Shown: piece by piece, positions 1-10,635 of the stretch
How positions within the stretch are numbered: position 1 is the stretch's first letter
Layout of the letters: every line of letters begins with the position of its first letter
Made by a program: the position numbers and the translations under genes
Assembly: GCA_025991245.1 (NCBI GenBank)
Contig: BQMJ01000075.1
Coordinates: forward strand, 62,001 to 126,000
Origin: Galdieria partita
Lineage: Eukaryota; Rhodophyta; Bangiophyceae; Galdieriales; Galdieriaceae
Direction: 5' to 3'
DNA length: 64,000 nucleotides
The notes under the pieces: model-generated
Databases searched by the model: none
Told to the model about the DNA's origin: nothing
The model's input: only the letters and a program-made list of their open reading frames with translations

Positions 1-1489
1 AAATACGTTTCAACAAAACTGCAGAGCCCCTAGCTCCATTTGATAAAAGGTTTAAGATATCTGAGACGGTATGACTTGACAAGGACGAGATTGCAAATAA
101 CAAAAAATCCATCATCTTGGTGAGAATAGGGAAGTCTTCGCTGTTGGAACTTCCCAGTGCAAAAATTTTCGAAAGTTCTTCTGAATGCCATCTAAAAGAA
201 TCAGTCAGTCGAGCGAAAGCAGTGATTCCGCTATCCCGAATACGTGAATCTTCAAAAGATAGTAACTGATACAATGAAGGCAATGCCTCTTCTATCTTGC
301 TAAATGAATCCACCGTTACAGAACGACAAAGGTTGGCGGCAGTACTGGCAGCTGTTCTTTGAACACCTGTCGAGAAAAAATCGATATAGGATAGTACTGC
401 AAGTAACCCACCGGAACGAAGAACTGGGCCTGGAAATTCTCGACTCATCTTTTCCAATGCCGTCAAAGCCTGTTCTGCTAAATCTATGTACTCTATAGAT
501 AATAGCGTATTGCAAAGCACGCTAGGTGCTCCATGATGTGTAATGGCGGATGCTGAGTGAGGAAGCACTTCCATCATATGACTCAGTGCTCGTGCAGCAA
601 GCAACATTGTGTCAGGACACTGACTTTCCTCCAGAAGGGTCACTAAAGCAGGTACAAAGGAATCAATTTGAAACGACAGTAGTGAATCCTCAGTTCCAAT
701 AGATAAATATTCACAAAGGTCATTCAGCGCTGCCAGTCTTTGCGACTCGTCAGTAGGGTCGCGAATAGAGCTTAATAAGTGACTGGTACGCACACCTCGT
801 TCCACAGCAAACAAGTCCTCAATACCCTACACTTTGTTATTATCTGAATTTTTGGGCTTTTCCCTTTTGCTACTTACAGTTCCTAATCTTCTGAGTAAGC
901 CATGTAAAGAGCTAGAAGTTGCAATGCGCCTAGATGTGGAAGCTTCGTGCAACTCTGGAGAAGATGCTTCTTCCTCAAGCCGTCTAGAAACATTCACCCT
1001 CTCATTTGCAGAGCTTGAAGAACTATGTGACTCGAAGCTCTTCCTATTTTCGTCGGAGTTCACTTCGGTGTTGCCTCTTTGCGCCATTTCTTTGGTCCTT
1101 TCTGAGCTGCTACTTCTCAACCTCTTTGAACTGCTGAATAACAATTCCCTTTTAATTCTACTATCTTGCTTAGATTGACGCTTGGTACCTGGAGTTTTGT
1201 CAGAGTTTTAAGTGTTTTCTGAGGGCGTGGTCCTACCTCTTGAACTAGAAGGCTGCAACTCTTGTCCTAACTCTTCAGAGTTATACTCGGAAAGTTTCTT
1301 CTCCTTCTTGCTTGTCTCTTTAGACTGTGACCAACCAGACGAACGAAATCCCTTTCCTCGCTTGTGTTGGTCCCTTTGGTCTTCACGTGGCAGACAATGG
1401 TTTGTCTCTGTACTCGTGTCGACTCTTTTTTCTCTATTCCTCAATGTGTACTCCAAGGACCTCTTACGGTCCTTACTTCTTGTCTCCAT
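1..1489 (-). CDS. UPL3: TRIP12/UPL3-type HECT E3 ubiquitin ligase, N-terminal part (3' end off the window)
   Basis: Three exons are visible: 1489-1237, 1188-878 and 826-1, joined by introns of 48 and 51 bases (the second begins GTAAGT). The first ~180 residues are Ser/Arg/Glu-rich and disordered. They run into a block starting LHGLLRRLGTG-IEDL, followed by armadillo-type helices containing LLAARALSHMMEVLP, LAEQALTALEKMS and VLSYIDFFSTGVQRTAASTA. These match the armadillo region of human TRIP12 and plant UPL3/KAKTUS, which mark proteins for ubiquitin-dependent degradation. The catalytic HECT domain lies beyond the left edge, so activity cannot be judged. The start is the first in-frame ATG after an upstream stop; an extra 5' exon is possible. 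The family call is strong, but the choice between TRIP12/UPL3 and UPL4 orthologue is open. Confidence 0.85.
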
Positions 1490-2276
1490 ACTCCATGCTC
1501 TCAAGCTCTCTCTATCCAATGCTACAGCCAAAAAGCCAACAAGTACAATTCTTCAACTGGACCACCGACAGTTGGCAGATGTCTTTGAGCGGGAAATGCG
1601 CTCTTGACGTTGCTTCTGACTCTAAAGTTTTCAAAAATACACATATTATCAAGTATGAAGTTTATCGTATATGATGGCATTGTATCTTTCAATATGACCA
1701 ACAGCCAATGAATAGACTGTGCACCTACCAAGACCTTGGGCAAAGACAGTGTGGTTACCTGAGGTTCGAATGGTGCCACAGTCAGCCATTAGTTTTTCTA
1801 GGCAACTTGAAAGTTGATAACCATGAGAAAAGACAAAAGATTCACAAGGCTGAACTCCCAAAACCCCTCCAAGTACTATGAACTATAGTTGTCGATAAAT
1901 GTGTGCCAAATATGTGACAACTGATTGGAGCACAAGAGTTTTTTTACAATACGTAATATGACCACAATATGCCATCAGTTCGTGTGAAAGTGTAGAAGAA
2001 TACATTTCGTTGGCTCCAAACGACCCTTTTTACACTATATATCAGTTTTTGCTCCGATGGGAATAGTTATGAGAATCATAAATTGGTAGTTTTCTTCTTG
2101 TCAAACTTGAGTTGACCATATCCTATCCAAACTTGATGTAGAATATTCACTTGAGACTCTCTTCATAATATGATTGACATAAATTGTCTAGTTACATATA
2201 TTGATATATATCGAGTACATAAAACTCTCCAGCCGCATCGGTTTTTGGATTGGCCAGTGAGATACTTTGGCTCATC
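1490..2276. other. Intergenic between divergent UPL3-like and SRP19 genes
   Basis: This holds the two upstream regions of divergent genes. On the minus strand an open stretch around 1650-1890, preceded by a plausible TATAG acceptor, looks weakly protein-like. I could not connect it to a start, a family, or the UPL3-like gene. No RNA gene was recognised. Confidence 0.4.
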
Positions 2277-2871
2277 ATGTTTGCTGAAGACTATGGCGAT
2301 CAAAGGGCAACTCCTAGTTATGCTAAACGTTGGATATGTATTTATCCCGTGTATATAGATGCATGTTGTTCTTGGTTTCAAGTAAGTTTTGTAAGTGTAT
2401 ACTATGTAAGTTATTCGAGCGTTTCTAGGGTAGAAAGATTTCCAAACACTTGTGTTCGGAGAATCCTAGTGCTGAAGAGGTTGCCCATTGTTGTGAACAA
2501 CTTGGTTTTGAGATTCTATTTGAGGTGAGTCTATTGAAAGTTGGTTATCTTTGCTTGATCTTCTATGGGGCTTTGTTATTCTTACTCCTAGGCTGATAAG
2601 AAGCATCCAAGAGATAGTTTTCGAAAGGGACGTATTCGAGTGCATCTATTTGATGAACAACACAAGTCTTTGATCTCGAATATAGAAACAAGTTGGTATA
2701 TCGTTTTAATTGGATAGGAAGATATTCATACTTGTGTGGATCGCAGGAAAACAACTTTTGATAAAGGTTTCTCAATGTATCCAAGAACAGCGTATGAAGC
2801 ACGGCCATAAAGGAAACAAAACGACTAGCGATGATAAGACAAAAGGAAAGAATAGAATGAAGCGATCATAA
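2277..2871 (+). CDS. SRP19: Signal recognition particle 19 kDa protein
   Basis: Four exons: 2277-2381, 2429-2524, 2592-2691 and 2747-2871, coding for 141 residues (human SRP19 has 144). Family landmarks are in order: the RWICIYPVYI strand, GRKISK, ENPSAEEV, FRKGRIRVHL, a TRKQLLIKV stretch equivalent to SRKSVMLYAAE, and a Lys-rich tail (GKNRMKRS). SRP19 binds helices 6 and 8 of SRP RNA and lets SRP54 load, so it acts in co-translational targeting to the ER. The third intron uses a GTTGGT donor; it was chosen because only that junction restores the conserved RK and basic tail. The stop codon lies 38 bases before the next gene's likely ATG on the same strand. Confidence 0.9.
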
Positions 2872-2909
2872 ATGAATATTCTTTTGCTCCTGGATTGCGG
2901 ATCATTGTC

Positions 2910-3660
2910 ATGTTTATCTCAAGTTGTCCTATTTATTTACGTTGTTTATCTACCAAGTTTGCTTGTTTCAACTCCAAACCACAACGTTCAACCATTCGTG
3001 TATTACATCGGAGCTATTGTCTTCACATGTGCTATAGAAAGTCTTCTTCACAAGAAACTGAAGAGTCTCCTTCTCACCAAAGAGATGTCGCAGATTGGGC
3101 TAAGAGAGTGCCTCGTCAGTTTATACTATTTTTGGTTCTTTCTACAATCTGTTTAGGATCTCTATTTCCGTTGACACTCAAGCTGCAAGGACCACTCTTA
3201 GGTTTGGGATGGAGTGAAAGTAAAGTGATGTATTTCGATTCAGCACCTGGAGTGGTGAGTGTTTCTTATGTTGCTGTCGAGAAGGGCTTATTCTTTGTTT
3301 CTAGTCTTTTGTAACGCTTTGGTTATTGACTATCGTGTTCTTTCCCGAAAAAACAACTTATATTTTTCGCCTATTGGCAACTATTTTTGTGATAACGAGT
3401 GTGATCGTTGGGTTGATACAATATTCGGTGGTAAGTATTTTTGATATATTTTGGACTTTATGATAATGTGATTTAGATTACTCCTAGTGATGAAGCAGCA
3501 CTTTTGATAGTTTCTATTCCTACTTTGTTGTATACGGTAATTGGGTTGTGTTGAGTGCATATCTTATGATAATGTAGTTGTGTAGACTTTCTTTAGTTGG
3601 CGTTTGAGAAAGTATTATTTACAAGGAAAACTTCCCCAAGGAAAACCACGAAAAGAGTGA
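2910..3660 (+). CDS. Predicted membrane protein, possibly plastid-targeted, function unknown
   Basis: Four exons (2910-3254, 3305-3430, 3477-3536, 3586-3660), all introns in phase 0, giving 201 residues. The first ~70 residues are rich in Ser, Cys, Arg and His with few acidic residues, which could be a transit peptide. Three hydrophobic segments follow: FILFLVLSTICLGSLF, the stretch around SFVTLWLLTIVFF to ITSVIVGLIQ, and LLIVSIPTLLY. The protein ends in a basic tail (WRLRKYYLQGKL). I do not recognise the family. An ATG at 2872 is in a different frame and was not used. The gene converges on the transporter at 3672; only 11 bases separate the two stop codons. Confidence 0.6.
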
Positions 3661-3671
3661 TTCAACTCGTT

Positions 3672-5589
3672 TTATTTCTTTTCAAAAGGTAATAAAGCTG
3701 GACCTTGTTCTTGAATCACACCATTTCCTCCACAATAAGGACAAGACCTCTCTACATATTGACATGAAATAGCTTGTGCAGGAGTTGCCGGACCACATGA
3801 AAGACGAATAATGGTGCCCGTTCCAGCACAGAATTCACAAGCCGTAAGAAAAGCATCTTGAGCTTTCGTTTGATCCAATAATGGCTTTTTCACCTTTTCT
3901 CCCATTCCTAATCTCCACATAGGAACTAATAACAGAATAGCAACTACACCACAACCCATCAAACTACTCAAATATGCCTGCCATCCATATCGAGCAATCA
4001 GACTCGTCAATGGAAATCCAGCAAAAGAAGCTCCCAAATAAGCTACCCAACCTAGAAAGCCTATCGTTGTGCTTACTGCATCTTTATGAACAATCTCTGC
4101 ACCAGCAAGACCCACCAACATCTGAGGTCCGTAAATAAAGAATCCAATAGAAAATATAACCAACCAAGTGATATATCGAAACGAACCAGGAATATACCAT
4201 AAAGATACTACAGAAACCAAAACTCCAATCAACCATAAAATAATGATTGGAATCCGTCTTCCTCTCAACATACGATCACTAGCCCAACCACTAACCAAAG
4301 AACCCATCAAACCTCCTATTTCCATACCCGACACTCGAAAGGCAGCCTCTTGTGGACTTGCAACTCCTTTAAAATCCAAAAGAAATACATGAGCCCAGGA
4401 GGATATGCCTTGCCTTATAAAGTAAATAAAAAAATAAGACAACGCTAATAACCAAACATATGGATTGGAAAAGACATAGCTTCGAAGACTTGCCAAAAAG
4501 GACAATCTTTCATGCTGTTCTTCTTTCATTGAAGAAGACTGATCAGACTCTGGATCATCTCGATATATGTGAACAGGTGGAAGACCTATTCACATTTCTC
4601 ATTTCATCTATACAAGACTCTTCAAAAGACTATGTATACTTACCTACGACTTGGGGCTTATCTCTTATTCGATTGAAAAGAAAACAAGACATGAAAAGGC
4701 CTAAAATACCTGGAGCTATCATTCCATACTTCCAACCATATCGTGTCGCACAATAACCAGCAACTAGAGGAATCAAAAAACCTCCAGTATTATGTGAAGT
4801 ATTCCAAAACCCCCACCAAGTTCCTCTTTCATTTCTGCTATACCATTGAGTCAATAATCGTGCACAAGGAGGAGCTCCAAAGCCTTGAAATACACCATTC
4901 AAAGCCCAAAGTAAGCATAAAATATACAAATTGGAACTTAATCCAAATAAAATATTGACAACTCCTGTGATAGCTAAGCCACTAGACATAAACAAACGAG
5001 TAGAAAAGCGATCCGCAAGAATGCCACTAGCTAGTTTGCTAAAGCCATAAGCAAGTGGAAAAATAGAAGTGATTACACCTAATTGTTGCAAATTGAAACC
5101 CAAAGCTACTCTCATAGCTGGTGCCACATAAGTAAAGCTATTTCTCGTGAAATAATAAAACGCATAACCAATAAAAATAGAATAGAATATACGAATTCTC
5201 CAATGCCAATATTTACGGTCCAGTTCTTCGTCTGCTCCTTCCAATAACTGAGAACTGACGTTACTACTTTTGCTACGTAAGGACTGGGGAGTTTCCAGCG
5301 AGGCCTTTTCAGTTACTCTATCATAAGGTTCCTCTGCACTCAGTCTAATGGGAAACTCGTTGTAATCATAACGTTTGTATAGTTTTCCAACACTGTATGA
5401 ACGCTTTCCTCTTCTCACTTTGCTTGACCACGCACTCTTCCCCGACACTCCATAATGGAAAACGCCTAAGAAAGCTGCACGACTCTTATGCAAGTACTTT
5501 ATTTGACAAAGGGAATGTACTTGAGAGTGGATATCCATCCTAGCTCTCTTTATGTCGACGTGTTTTTTCAAGTGGTCGTCAACTTGCAT
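3672..5589 (-). CDS. MFS transporter of the glycerol-3-phosphate/hexose-phosphate type with C-terminal CxxCxGxG zinc-finger tail
   Basis: Two exons (5589-4644, 4585-3672; 58-base intron), 619 residues. About 120 N-terminal residues are basic and Ser-rich (possible organelle targeting) and precede the first membrane helix (YSIFIGYAFYYFTRNSF). The pattern FYYFTRNSF, LADRFSTR, GFGAPPCARLLTQWY and WWGFWNTSHNTGG is that of GlpT/UhpT and SLC37 organophosphate:phosphate antiporters. Twelve helices are plausible, split between the exons. Unusually, the last ~60 residues carry two DnaJ-type motifs, CEFCAGTG and CPYCGGNG, about 30 residues apart (near residues 565-605), with further cysteines between. 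Such zinc-binding modules occur in DnaJ and BSD2-like plastid proteins, not normally on transporters. Substrate is inferred from family only. Confidence 0.8.
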
Positions 5590-5724
5590 CCAATGACGTC
5601 TCTTGTGGAGAAATCAACAACTCATCGTTGTTCGTTTTGCAAAATACAATATGCGAATAACATTTATATCACAACGATGAATAGATGGATGGTACGAAAT
5701 AAAATAGCTAACATTGCATATCTT

Positions 5725-6732
5725 TCATTCAAACTCTTTGGACTTTAACGCCCTCTGCTTCTTGATAATCAGTTTGTCGAGTTTTTGTCTACCCACATGA
5801 ATGCGACCCACTTGACGACCCAATATAGGCTGCATAGTCACATTCTTTTTGCTTTTTCCTTGTTTGGGTCTCTTTGTAGCTTGCTTCCACAGATCGTCTG
5901 CTGCAAGTCGAGACCTACGTAAGGAGAAACGTATACAAGGACCAGCTTCTTCCAAGGCAACTCTTGGGAGATAAGTATCTGATTTTTTCAGTCGAATCAT
6001 AAAGTTTTGAAAACTTATCGTTCTATCGTGGTATAAAGAAATGACAAAGACATTATCCAACTGTTCTAAACTCAGTTGCCGGTCTTCAAAGTCGTGGAAT
6101 AAATCTCCATGAAGAGTAAACAACGTGGAATAGAAGAATAGATCAAACACGTACCGAGAAACAAATTTTTCAGTTTTCTGGTGGTATCGTCGCTATCAAA
6201 GTCACCCACAAAGCACACCAGAGGCTTCAACTGCGACTTGAGTTGTTTGGCCTAGGACAGTTTTATCACCTCTATATCGAAACATATCGTATTTTACCAT
6301 TTCAAACTCATCGAGACCTTTGTAATCTACAACTCCTAATTCGAACATATCGAGCAAGTGAAAGTCATACAATCTTCCCAATATCAAGTTGTGCGGCCGT
6401 TTCTTGGTATGATTACCCAAAATAAAATGAGAACAGTCATTCTTTTTGCAAAGAAATTCTAAAGAGGCTTCTCCACCAGTTTCAAACGGTAAAATATTAT
6501 TTTTCTTTCGAAGCTGTCTACAGTGTGGCTTTTTCAGTCTTGAAAGGTCTGCAAGTACGTTCTTCACTTGCTGCGAAGTCTGATGTCCATTGATTACTAG
6601 TAAGCCTTTTGGTGGTTCCTCCCATTGAGGAGCGATACTTTCCAAATGCTTCTTTCCTTTTCTGGATTTAGGTGGTCTTTGCTTTTCACTAGTTGGAGAT
6701 GTTACATTCATTATTTGTTCGACGATAGACAT
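5725..6732 (-). CDS. RPF2: Ribosome production factor 2 (Brix-domain protein)
   Basis: Three exons (6732-6298, 6230-6155, 6104-5725), 296 residues (human RPF2 306). Hallmarks: LSRLKKPHCRQLRKKN, SLEFLCKKNDCSHFILG, HTKKRPHNLILGRLYD, PLVCFVGDFD, FMIRLKKS, PRVALEEAGP and a basic tail after GRIHVGRQ. RPF2 with RRS1 brings the 5S RNP into the nucleolar pre-60S particle. The second intron begins GTACGT. The first intron (67 bases, GTAAAA donor) is the best frame-restoring choice, but the exact donor near 6260-6300 is uncertain, so a stretch of up to ~13 residues after YKGLDEFEM could be in or out. The start is the first ATG in frame; upstream in-frame codons are non-ATG. Confidence 0.9.
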
Positions 6733-6881
6733 GGCCGATAACAATTTCTTGACAAAATGCTGTGGTGGTTGGATTGTCTATCGGCTTGGAACTGTTTCCA
6801 ACAAGCATATAGCCAAATGAATACTATTCTACAAAAACCCGCTTTATAAACAACCATTTATTATCCCAAGAAACTTGACAT

Positions 6882-7745
6882 TTATCGAAGCGTGAAAAAG
6901 GCAGTCAGCCCTATCAAACCTATGCCAGCCAACGTCCAGAATAAGATATATTGTCCACTTCTGTTAGGACTCGCTTCAAGAGAGGTCATGTCTTCTTGTG
7001 TCGTCTCAGGTATCCATTGTGGTGGACGTTCCTTATTATCTTGATAAAGTTTGACATATTTTGGTACGCTATCTTCTTTGTTTTCCTTTACAGCTTCCGA
7101 ACCTCCCTTATCATTGGAAACCAATTCAGTCGAAGCCACTGTTCTCCAAGTAACAGGATCGACAACTAGCTTCTCTCCAAACTTGTCTCTAGCTTCTTGT
7201 CTTCTCTTTGCTGCAAATTCTTCAGAATACTGTTTTCTGCTTTCCACTTCCATAGGACTTTCAAATACGAGAGTAACTTCGTCCCCAAAGCGTACTTGTA
7301 TACCTTTCAAAACACGAGGTAGACCAACTCCTCTAGTAGACCATACTTCTTCACCAAAAGTAGCACTAATAGCTACTAGAATGTCACCTTTTCGAATATC
7401 ACCACGTGAGACTCTAGCTGCATTTCCTCGAGGATCAATATCAGCCACAAATACCATGCCATCTTCTGCTTCTTCTAAAACCAAACCTAAAGGTTTCTTT
7501 ACATTATAAGCTCTTTCTCCTGGTTGAACCTTCCTTCTAGAACGATCTTGATCGTCCTGAAATATATTGTAGTTGTATTCTGCAACTATGCGAAAGGAAC
7601 GAACAGTGGTTGCCCTTTTTGTATGAAAATAACCTCTTCTGAAGGAATAACATTTGTTTCCAGTGAGAACTACAGTAGATGATTGACTAGAAATAAAAGT
7701 GGAAAGACAAGAATGATAGCCTGCCAAGAAACTCAAAGCTTGCAT
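6882..7745 (-). CDS. PDZ-domain protein with C-terminal membrane anchor, probably plastid
   Basis: Single exon, 287 residues. The N-terminus (about 70 residues) is rich in Ser, Thr and Arg with few acids, as in transit peptides. A PDZ fold follows at about residues 80-165 (KPLGLVLEEAEDGMVFVADI, then GNAARVSRGDIRKGDILVAI). The same arrangement is found in the PDZ part of plant MET1/ZKT, a thylakoid protein that assists photosystem II repair. A Glu/Lys-rich linker leads to one C-terminal hydrophobic helix (ILFWTLAGIGLIGLTAFF) ending in LR, consistent with a membrane anchor. The TPR region of plant MET1 is not visible, so orthology is not claimed. It lies in tandem downstream of the 572-residue gene. 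Confidence 0.7.
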   Translation of the reverse strand: MQALSFLAGYHSCLSTFISSQSSTVVLTGNKCYSFRRGYFHTKRATTVRSFRIVAEYNYNIFQDDQDRSRRKVQPGERAYNVKKPLGLVLEEAEDGMVFVADIDPRGNAARVSRGDIRKGDILVAISATFGEEVWSTRGVGLPRVLKGIQVRFGDEVTLVFESPMEVESRKQYSEEFAAKRRQEARDKFGEKLVVDPVTWRTVASTELVSNDKGGSEAVKENKEDSVPKYVKLYQDNKERPPQWIPETTQEDMTSLEASPNRSGQYILFWTLAGIGLIGLTAFFTLR

Positions 7746-8218
7746 GTTCTTCCACCCGCCAAAGCAGTATTGACGATGATGAGAGATGTAACCTGACCTC
7801 CTCTCCTCTCACTTTGTTATCATCAAGTTTATCCAAAATACTTACTGGGATACTTGTAGTAGATGTTGCTATCATACCTTGAATAAGTTTATGGACACTA
7901 TGAATAACCAATCCATTTAGATAAAAAAGGGGACTTTTCAGTTCAACTGAGGAGAATATCTATGCTAGTTAGTGTTCATACGCAACTTGTCGTCCTTAAC
8001 CTCTTTGAAAATATAAATACTCAAGTTTTCAGGATACGAACCGTGTTCACTTCCAAAGGAGCTAATGGATAACGAACAATTCTTGAGTTACAACATGACG
8101 CTCTAATATCTCAGTCTATAAGGGAACAAGTTGCACTCAAAGTGGATTAGTTACAACAGTACAGATGGCCAAAGATAGTGGAGTACCAATCAGACGTCGT
8201 TGAATCCAGTATAACCAA
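7746..8218. other. Intergenic, upstream region of the PDZ gene
   Basis: About 470 bases between two minus-strand genes. No open frame or RNA was recognised; it should contain the PDZ-gene promoter and the end of the upstream transcript. Confidence 0.4.
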
Positions 8219-9937
8219 CTAGTTATGAGTTGTTTTCCCTGAAATCTGATTTGCCACTTGATGATAGGTCTTTGCTAAAGAATGGTACAACTCATCACAA
8301 GCACTTGTTATCAATGGATATTGTAGCAAATCAAATTCCTTCTTGTCGAGTTGAAAGTGTTGTCCTAGAAGAGAGAGCCAATATTTGATCACTTTGTTAT
8401 ACAAAGAAACAAAACCGTCATCAACTCGATAGTCATTGGGCACCTGGTCTTGCGAATTGTACGAAGGAACTTTCTGTGGAGAGATTGAATGATTGTTTGA
8501 TCGTTGCTCCACTTCGTAGTCTTGATGAGTTGACAGAGATGGGTCGATATATTCTCTCTGACTGATTCTGAGTGAAAGCTTACGCAAAGCTCTTTTTCTT
8601 CTTTTCACCACACCATTTTGGTTTGACGGCGAAGACAAAGGATGCTTCTCATCGATTTTCCTCTTCTGAGAGTCGATACAATGTGAAGACCGAGTTATCA
8701 ATGGACTGGAGGATTGTAATAATGACACAGAGTTTTCCAAGTGTTTAGAACAACCCTGATCCAAGGATTGAAATGATTGATCATCAGATACTGGATGATG
8801 CCAAAATAGTTGAATATCTGCCACGCCATCCATCCTTTGTATATGTCGTTTCCACGTAGTTGTGAAAGTTGTTCGATAGTCGGTTTCTGAATCAGTTTCT
8901 TCAAGAACACGAGATAAAGCCATTGCATGAATCTTCTTAGCAACGACAGCAAATATGGAACCAAAATAGCCTGGATAGGTTAATGGAATTATTGTGTGCA
9001 TCTCGAAAGTCGTTTGTTTGGGTTGTTTACGAAGCAAACAAGATCGTGATATTCCTCCTTGAGTACGAAAGGTTATTCGAAACCAGTGACCATCAGACGT
9101 ATTTTGTTCGTTATGCCAACGAATGAAGTGGTCACCTTGTTGGTCATCTATTCGAAATTCACAAGGAAGCGTTATAGTGTGCCATCCATGTGTATTTGTG
9201 TCAAGTTTTTCCAATTCAACAACAGGTTCCAGTTGCCTAAAGAACAACCAAAGAGCTCGAGTTTCATTGGACAAATATTCTTCTCTAGTAATCTCTATAA
9301 TACCTGAACCGAGCCAAGTGGATGATGATCGAATAAAGAGAGCCCCTTTCCACAAAAAGATGTTCTTCTCTAGAGACTTCCACAAGATGGGGAATTCCTT
9401 TTCCTCTACTCGTTGAACTAAATTTATCATCAGAGACCATTTTGAAAGCAGAAGAGAATTGCTACAAGAACCAACAACGATAGAAAATATACACTGTTTG
9501 TAGGAATATCTCCATTTCTGAATCATGTTTACCATATAGAGCAACATTTTCATTCCGTTGTTGTTATCGACTAGAGGCTGTTGTTGATTGACTCGCAGGT
9601 CAAAGATGATATAGGTGGGAATCGAGAGATGGAATGAAGCTTCCACAAGTTGCTGTGCTTCCTCCATTAGAGTTTCATAATCAAGAGATATAATATATTC
9701 TGTTTTCTTTTCTTTCTTATTATCTTTCCCTAGTTGCTCCAACTGGGGTCTCCAGTTTGTATGCACTGCCACTGAACTACTATCCTTACACAAGACGAGA
9801 GAGGAAAACATAGAGTCTTTGCTGTCAAATTCATTTACTTGTTGTTCTTTTGTTTCATGGATTTCAAAGTCTGTTTCATGACTTTTTGAGAAAGGCACTA
9901 TCCATAGTATATGAGGATTGAAACAAACTGAAGCCAT
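8219..9937 (-). CDS. Unknown 572-residue protein with basic, probably nuclear, C-terminal region
   Basis: Single exon starting at ATG 9937. I do not recognise the family. The first ~370 residues look folded, with alternating hydrophobic strands (IPTYIIFDLRV, QCIFSIVVGS) and aromatic-rich segments (WLGSGIIEITREEY, GWHTITLPCEFRI). Residues ~380-500 are Ser/Gln-rich and contain strongly basic clusters (SQKRKIDEK, VVKRRKRALRKLSLR) that resemble nuclear localisation signals. A helical C-terminal segment follows (YNKVIKYWLSLLGQHF). The start codon is only 43 bases from the ATG of the divergent gene at 9981, so the two probably share a bidirectional promoter. Confidence 0.65.
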   Translation of the reverse strand: MASVCFNPHILWIVPFSKSHETDFEIHETKEQQVNEFDSKDSMFSSLVLCKDSSSVAVHTNWRPQLEQLGKDNKKEKKTEYIISLDYETLMEEAQQLVEASFHLSIPTYIIFDLRVNQQQPLVDNNNGMKMLLYMVNMIQKWRYSYKQCIFSIVVGSCSNSLLLSKWSLMINLVQRVEEKEFPILWKSLEKNIFLWKGALFIRSSSTWLGSGIIEITREEYLSNETRALWLFFRQLEPVVELEKLDTNTHGWHTITLPCEFRIDDQQGDHFIRWHNEQNTSDGHWFRITFRTQGGISRSCLLRKQPKQTTFEMHTIIPLTYPGYFGSIFAVVAKKIHAMALSRVLEETDSETDYRTTFTTTWKRHIQRMDGVADIQLFWHHPVSDDQSFQSLDQGCSKHLENSVSLLQSSSPLITRSSHCIDSQKRKIDEKHPLSSPSNQNGVVKRRKRALRKLSLRISQREYIDPSLSTHQDYEVEQRSNNHSISPQKVPSYNSQDQVPNDYRVDDGFVSLYNKVIKYWLSLLGQHFQLDKKEFDLLQYPLITSACDELYHSLAKTYHQVANQISGKTTHN

Positions 9938-9980
9938 CTCATTCGTTGATCAGCAAACGACATTCAAATTGGGCGCCAAA

Positions 9981-10585
9981 ATGAACTCCAGTGAATATGT
10001 CGAATACTTGGATACTCAAATAACCAAAGTATTAAGAGAGATAGAAGTAAACTTGATAAATATATATAGAGTATCCATAGAACTTCAAACTTGTGTAAAG
10101 AAGCCTCTTCCATATTTAGAGGAGTTGCACGATATAGTTTCGCCTTGGTGTGCCTATTTAAGAAGACTGGTTTCAACAGAGGAAACAACTACTTTTCAAA
10201 CTGCTCAAGGCGCTTTTAATCACGAAAATGGGTTGAATGAAGCAGAAAGAAATACATTACAAGTATGAAAAAAGGAACGTTTAAAGTTTTTCCTCAAGCA
10301 ACTGACTAGGAAATTTCCAACTTATTGGCTCATACTACTGAACAGTTATCGTTGACAGAGAAAAACAATGCAGCTTTGAAAGAAGAACTGCTAACAAAAC
10401 GGAATACAATGGAAGCAGTCAATTCACCAACAACAACTTCCGAGGAAAAAACCGAAATGCAAGAGTCGTTGTTTCAAGTCGATTCCCCTACAACTATGTG
10501 GAAAGATTTATTAGAGAAATACTCTGAAGGAAGTCATTCCATGAGTGAACAATATTATAATACAGAAGAAAACATACAAGAATAA
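9981..10585 (+). CDS. Unknown small coiled-coil protein
   Basis: Two exons (9981-10262, 10310-10585) joined by a 47-base GTATGA...CTAG intron in phase 0, 185 residues. The first ~70 residues are helical (ITKVLREIEVNLINIYRVS) and the second exon opens with a heptad-like stretch (ISNLLAHTTEQLSLTEKNN). The tail is acidic and Ser/Thr-rich. The pattern is reminiscent of small subunits of Mediator or tethering complexes, but nothing specific supports that. It is divergent from the 572-residue gene and convergent with PPIL3 (50 bases between stops). Confidence 0.55.
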
Positions 10586-10635
10586 ATGAAATAACACTTC
10601 GACTACCAAGTCTATGATAGACCGTATACATCAAG

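Noticed and set aside
300-515. Short open frames on both strands
   Set aside because: They are fragments or shadows of the armadillo region of the UPL3-like ligase, which reads through 1-826 in one frame without needing an ATG.
834-1674. Plus-strand frames of 74-131 codons rich in Leu and Ser
   Set aside because: They are the antisense of the Ser/Arg-rich UPL3-like N-terminus, which has the supported exon structure.
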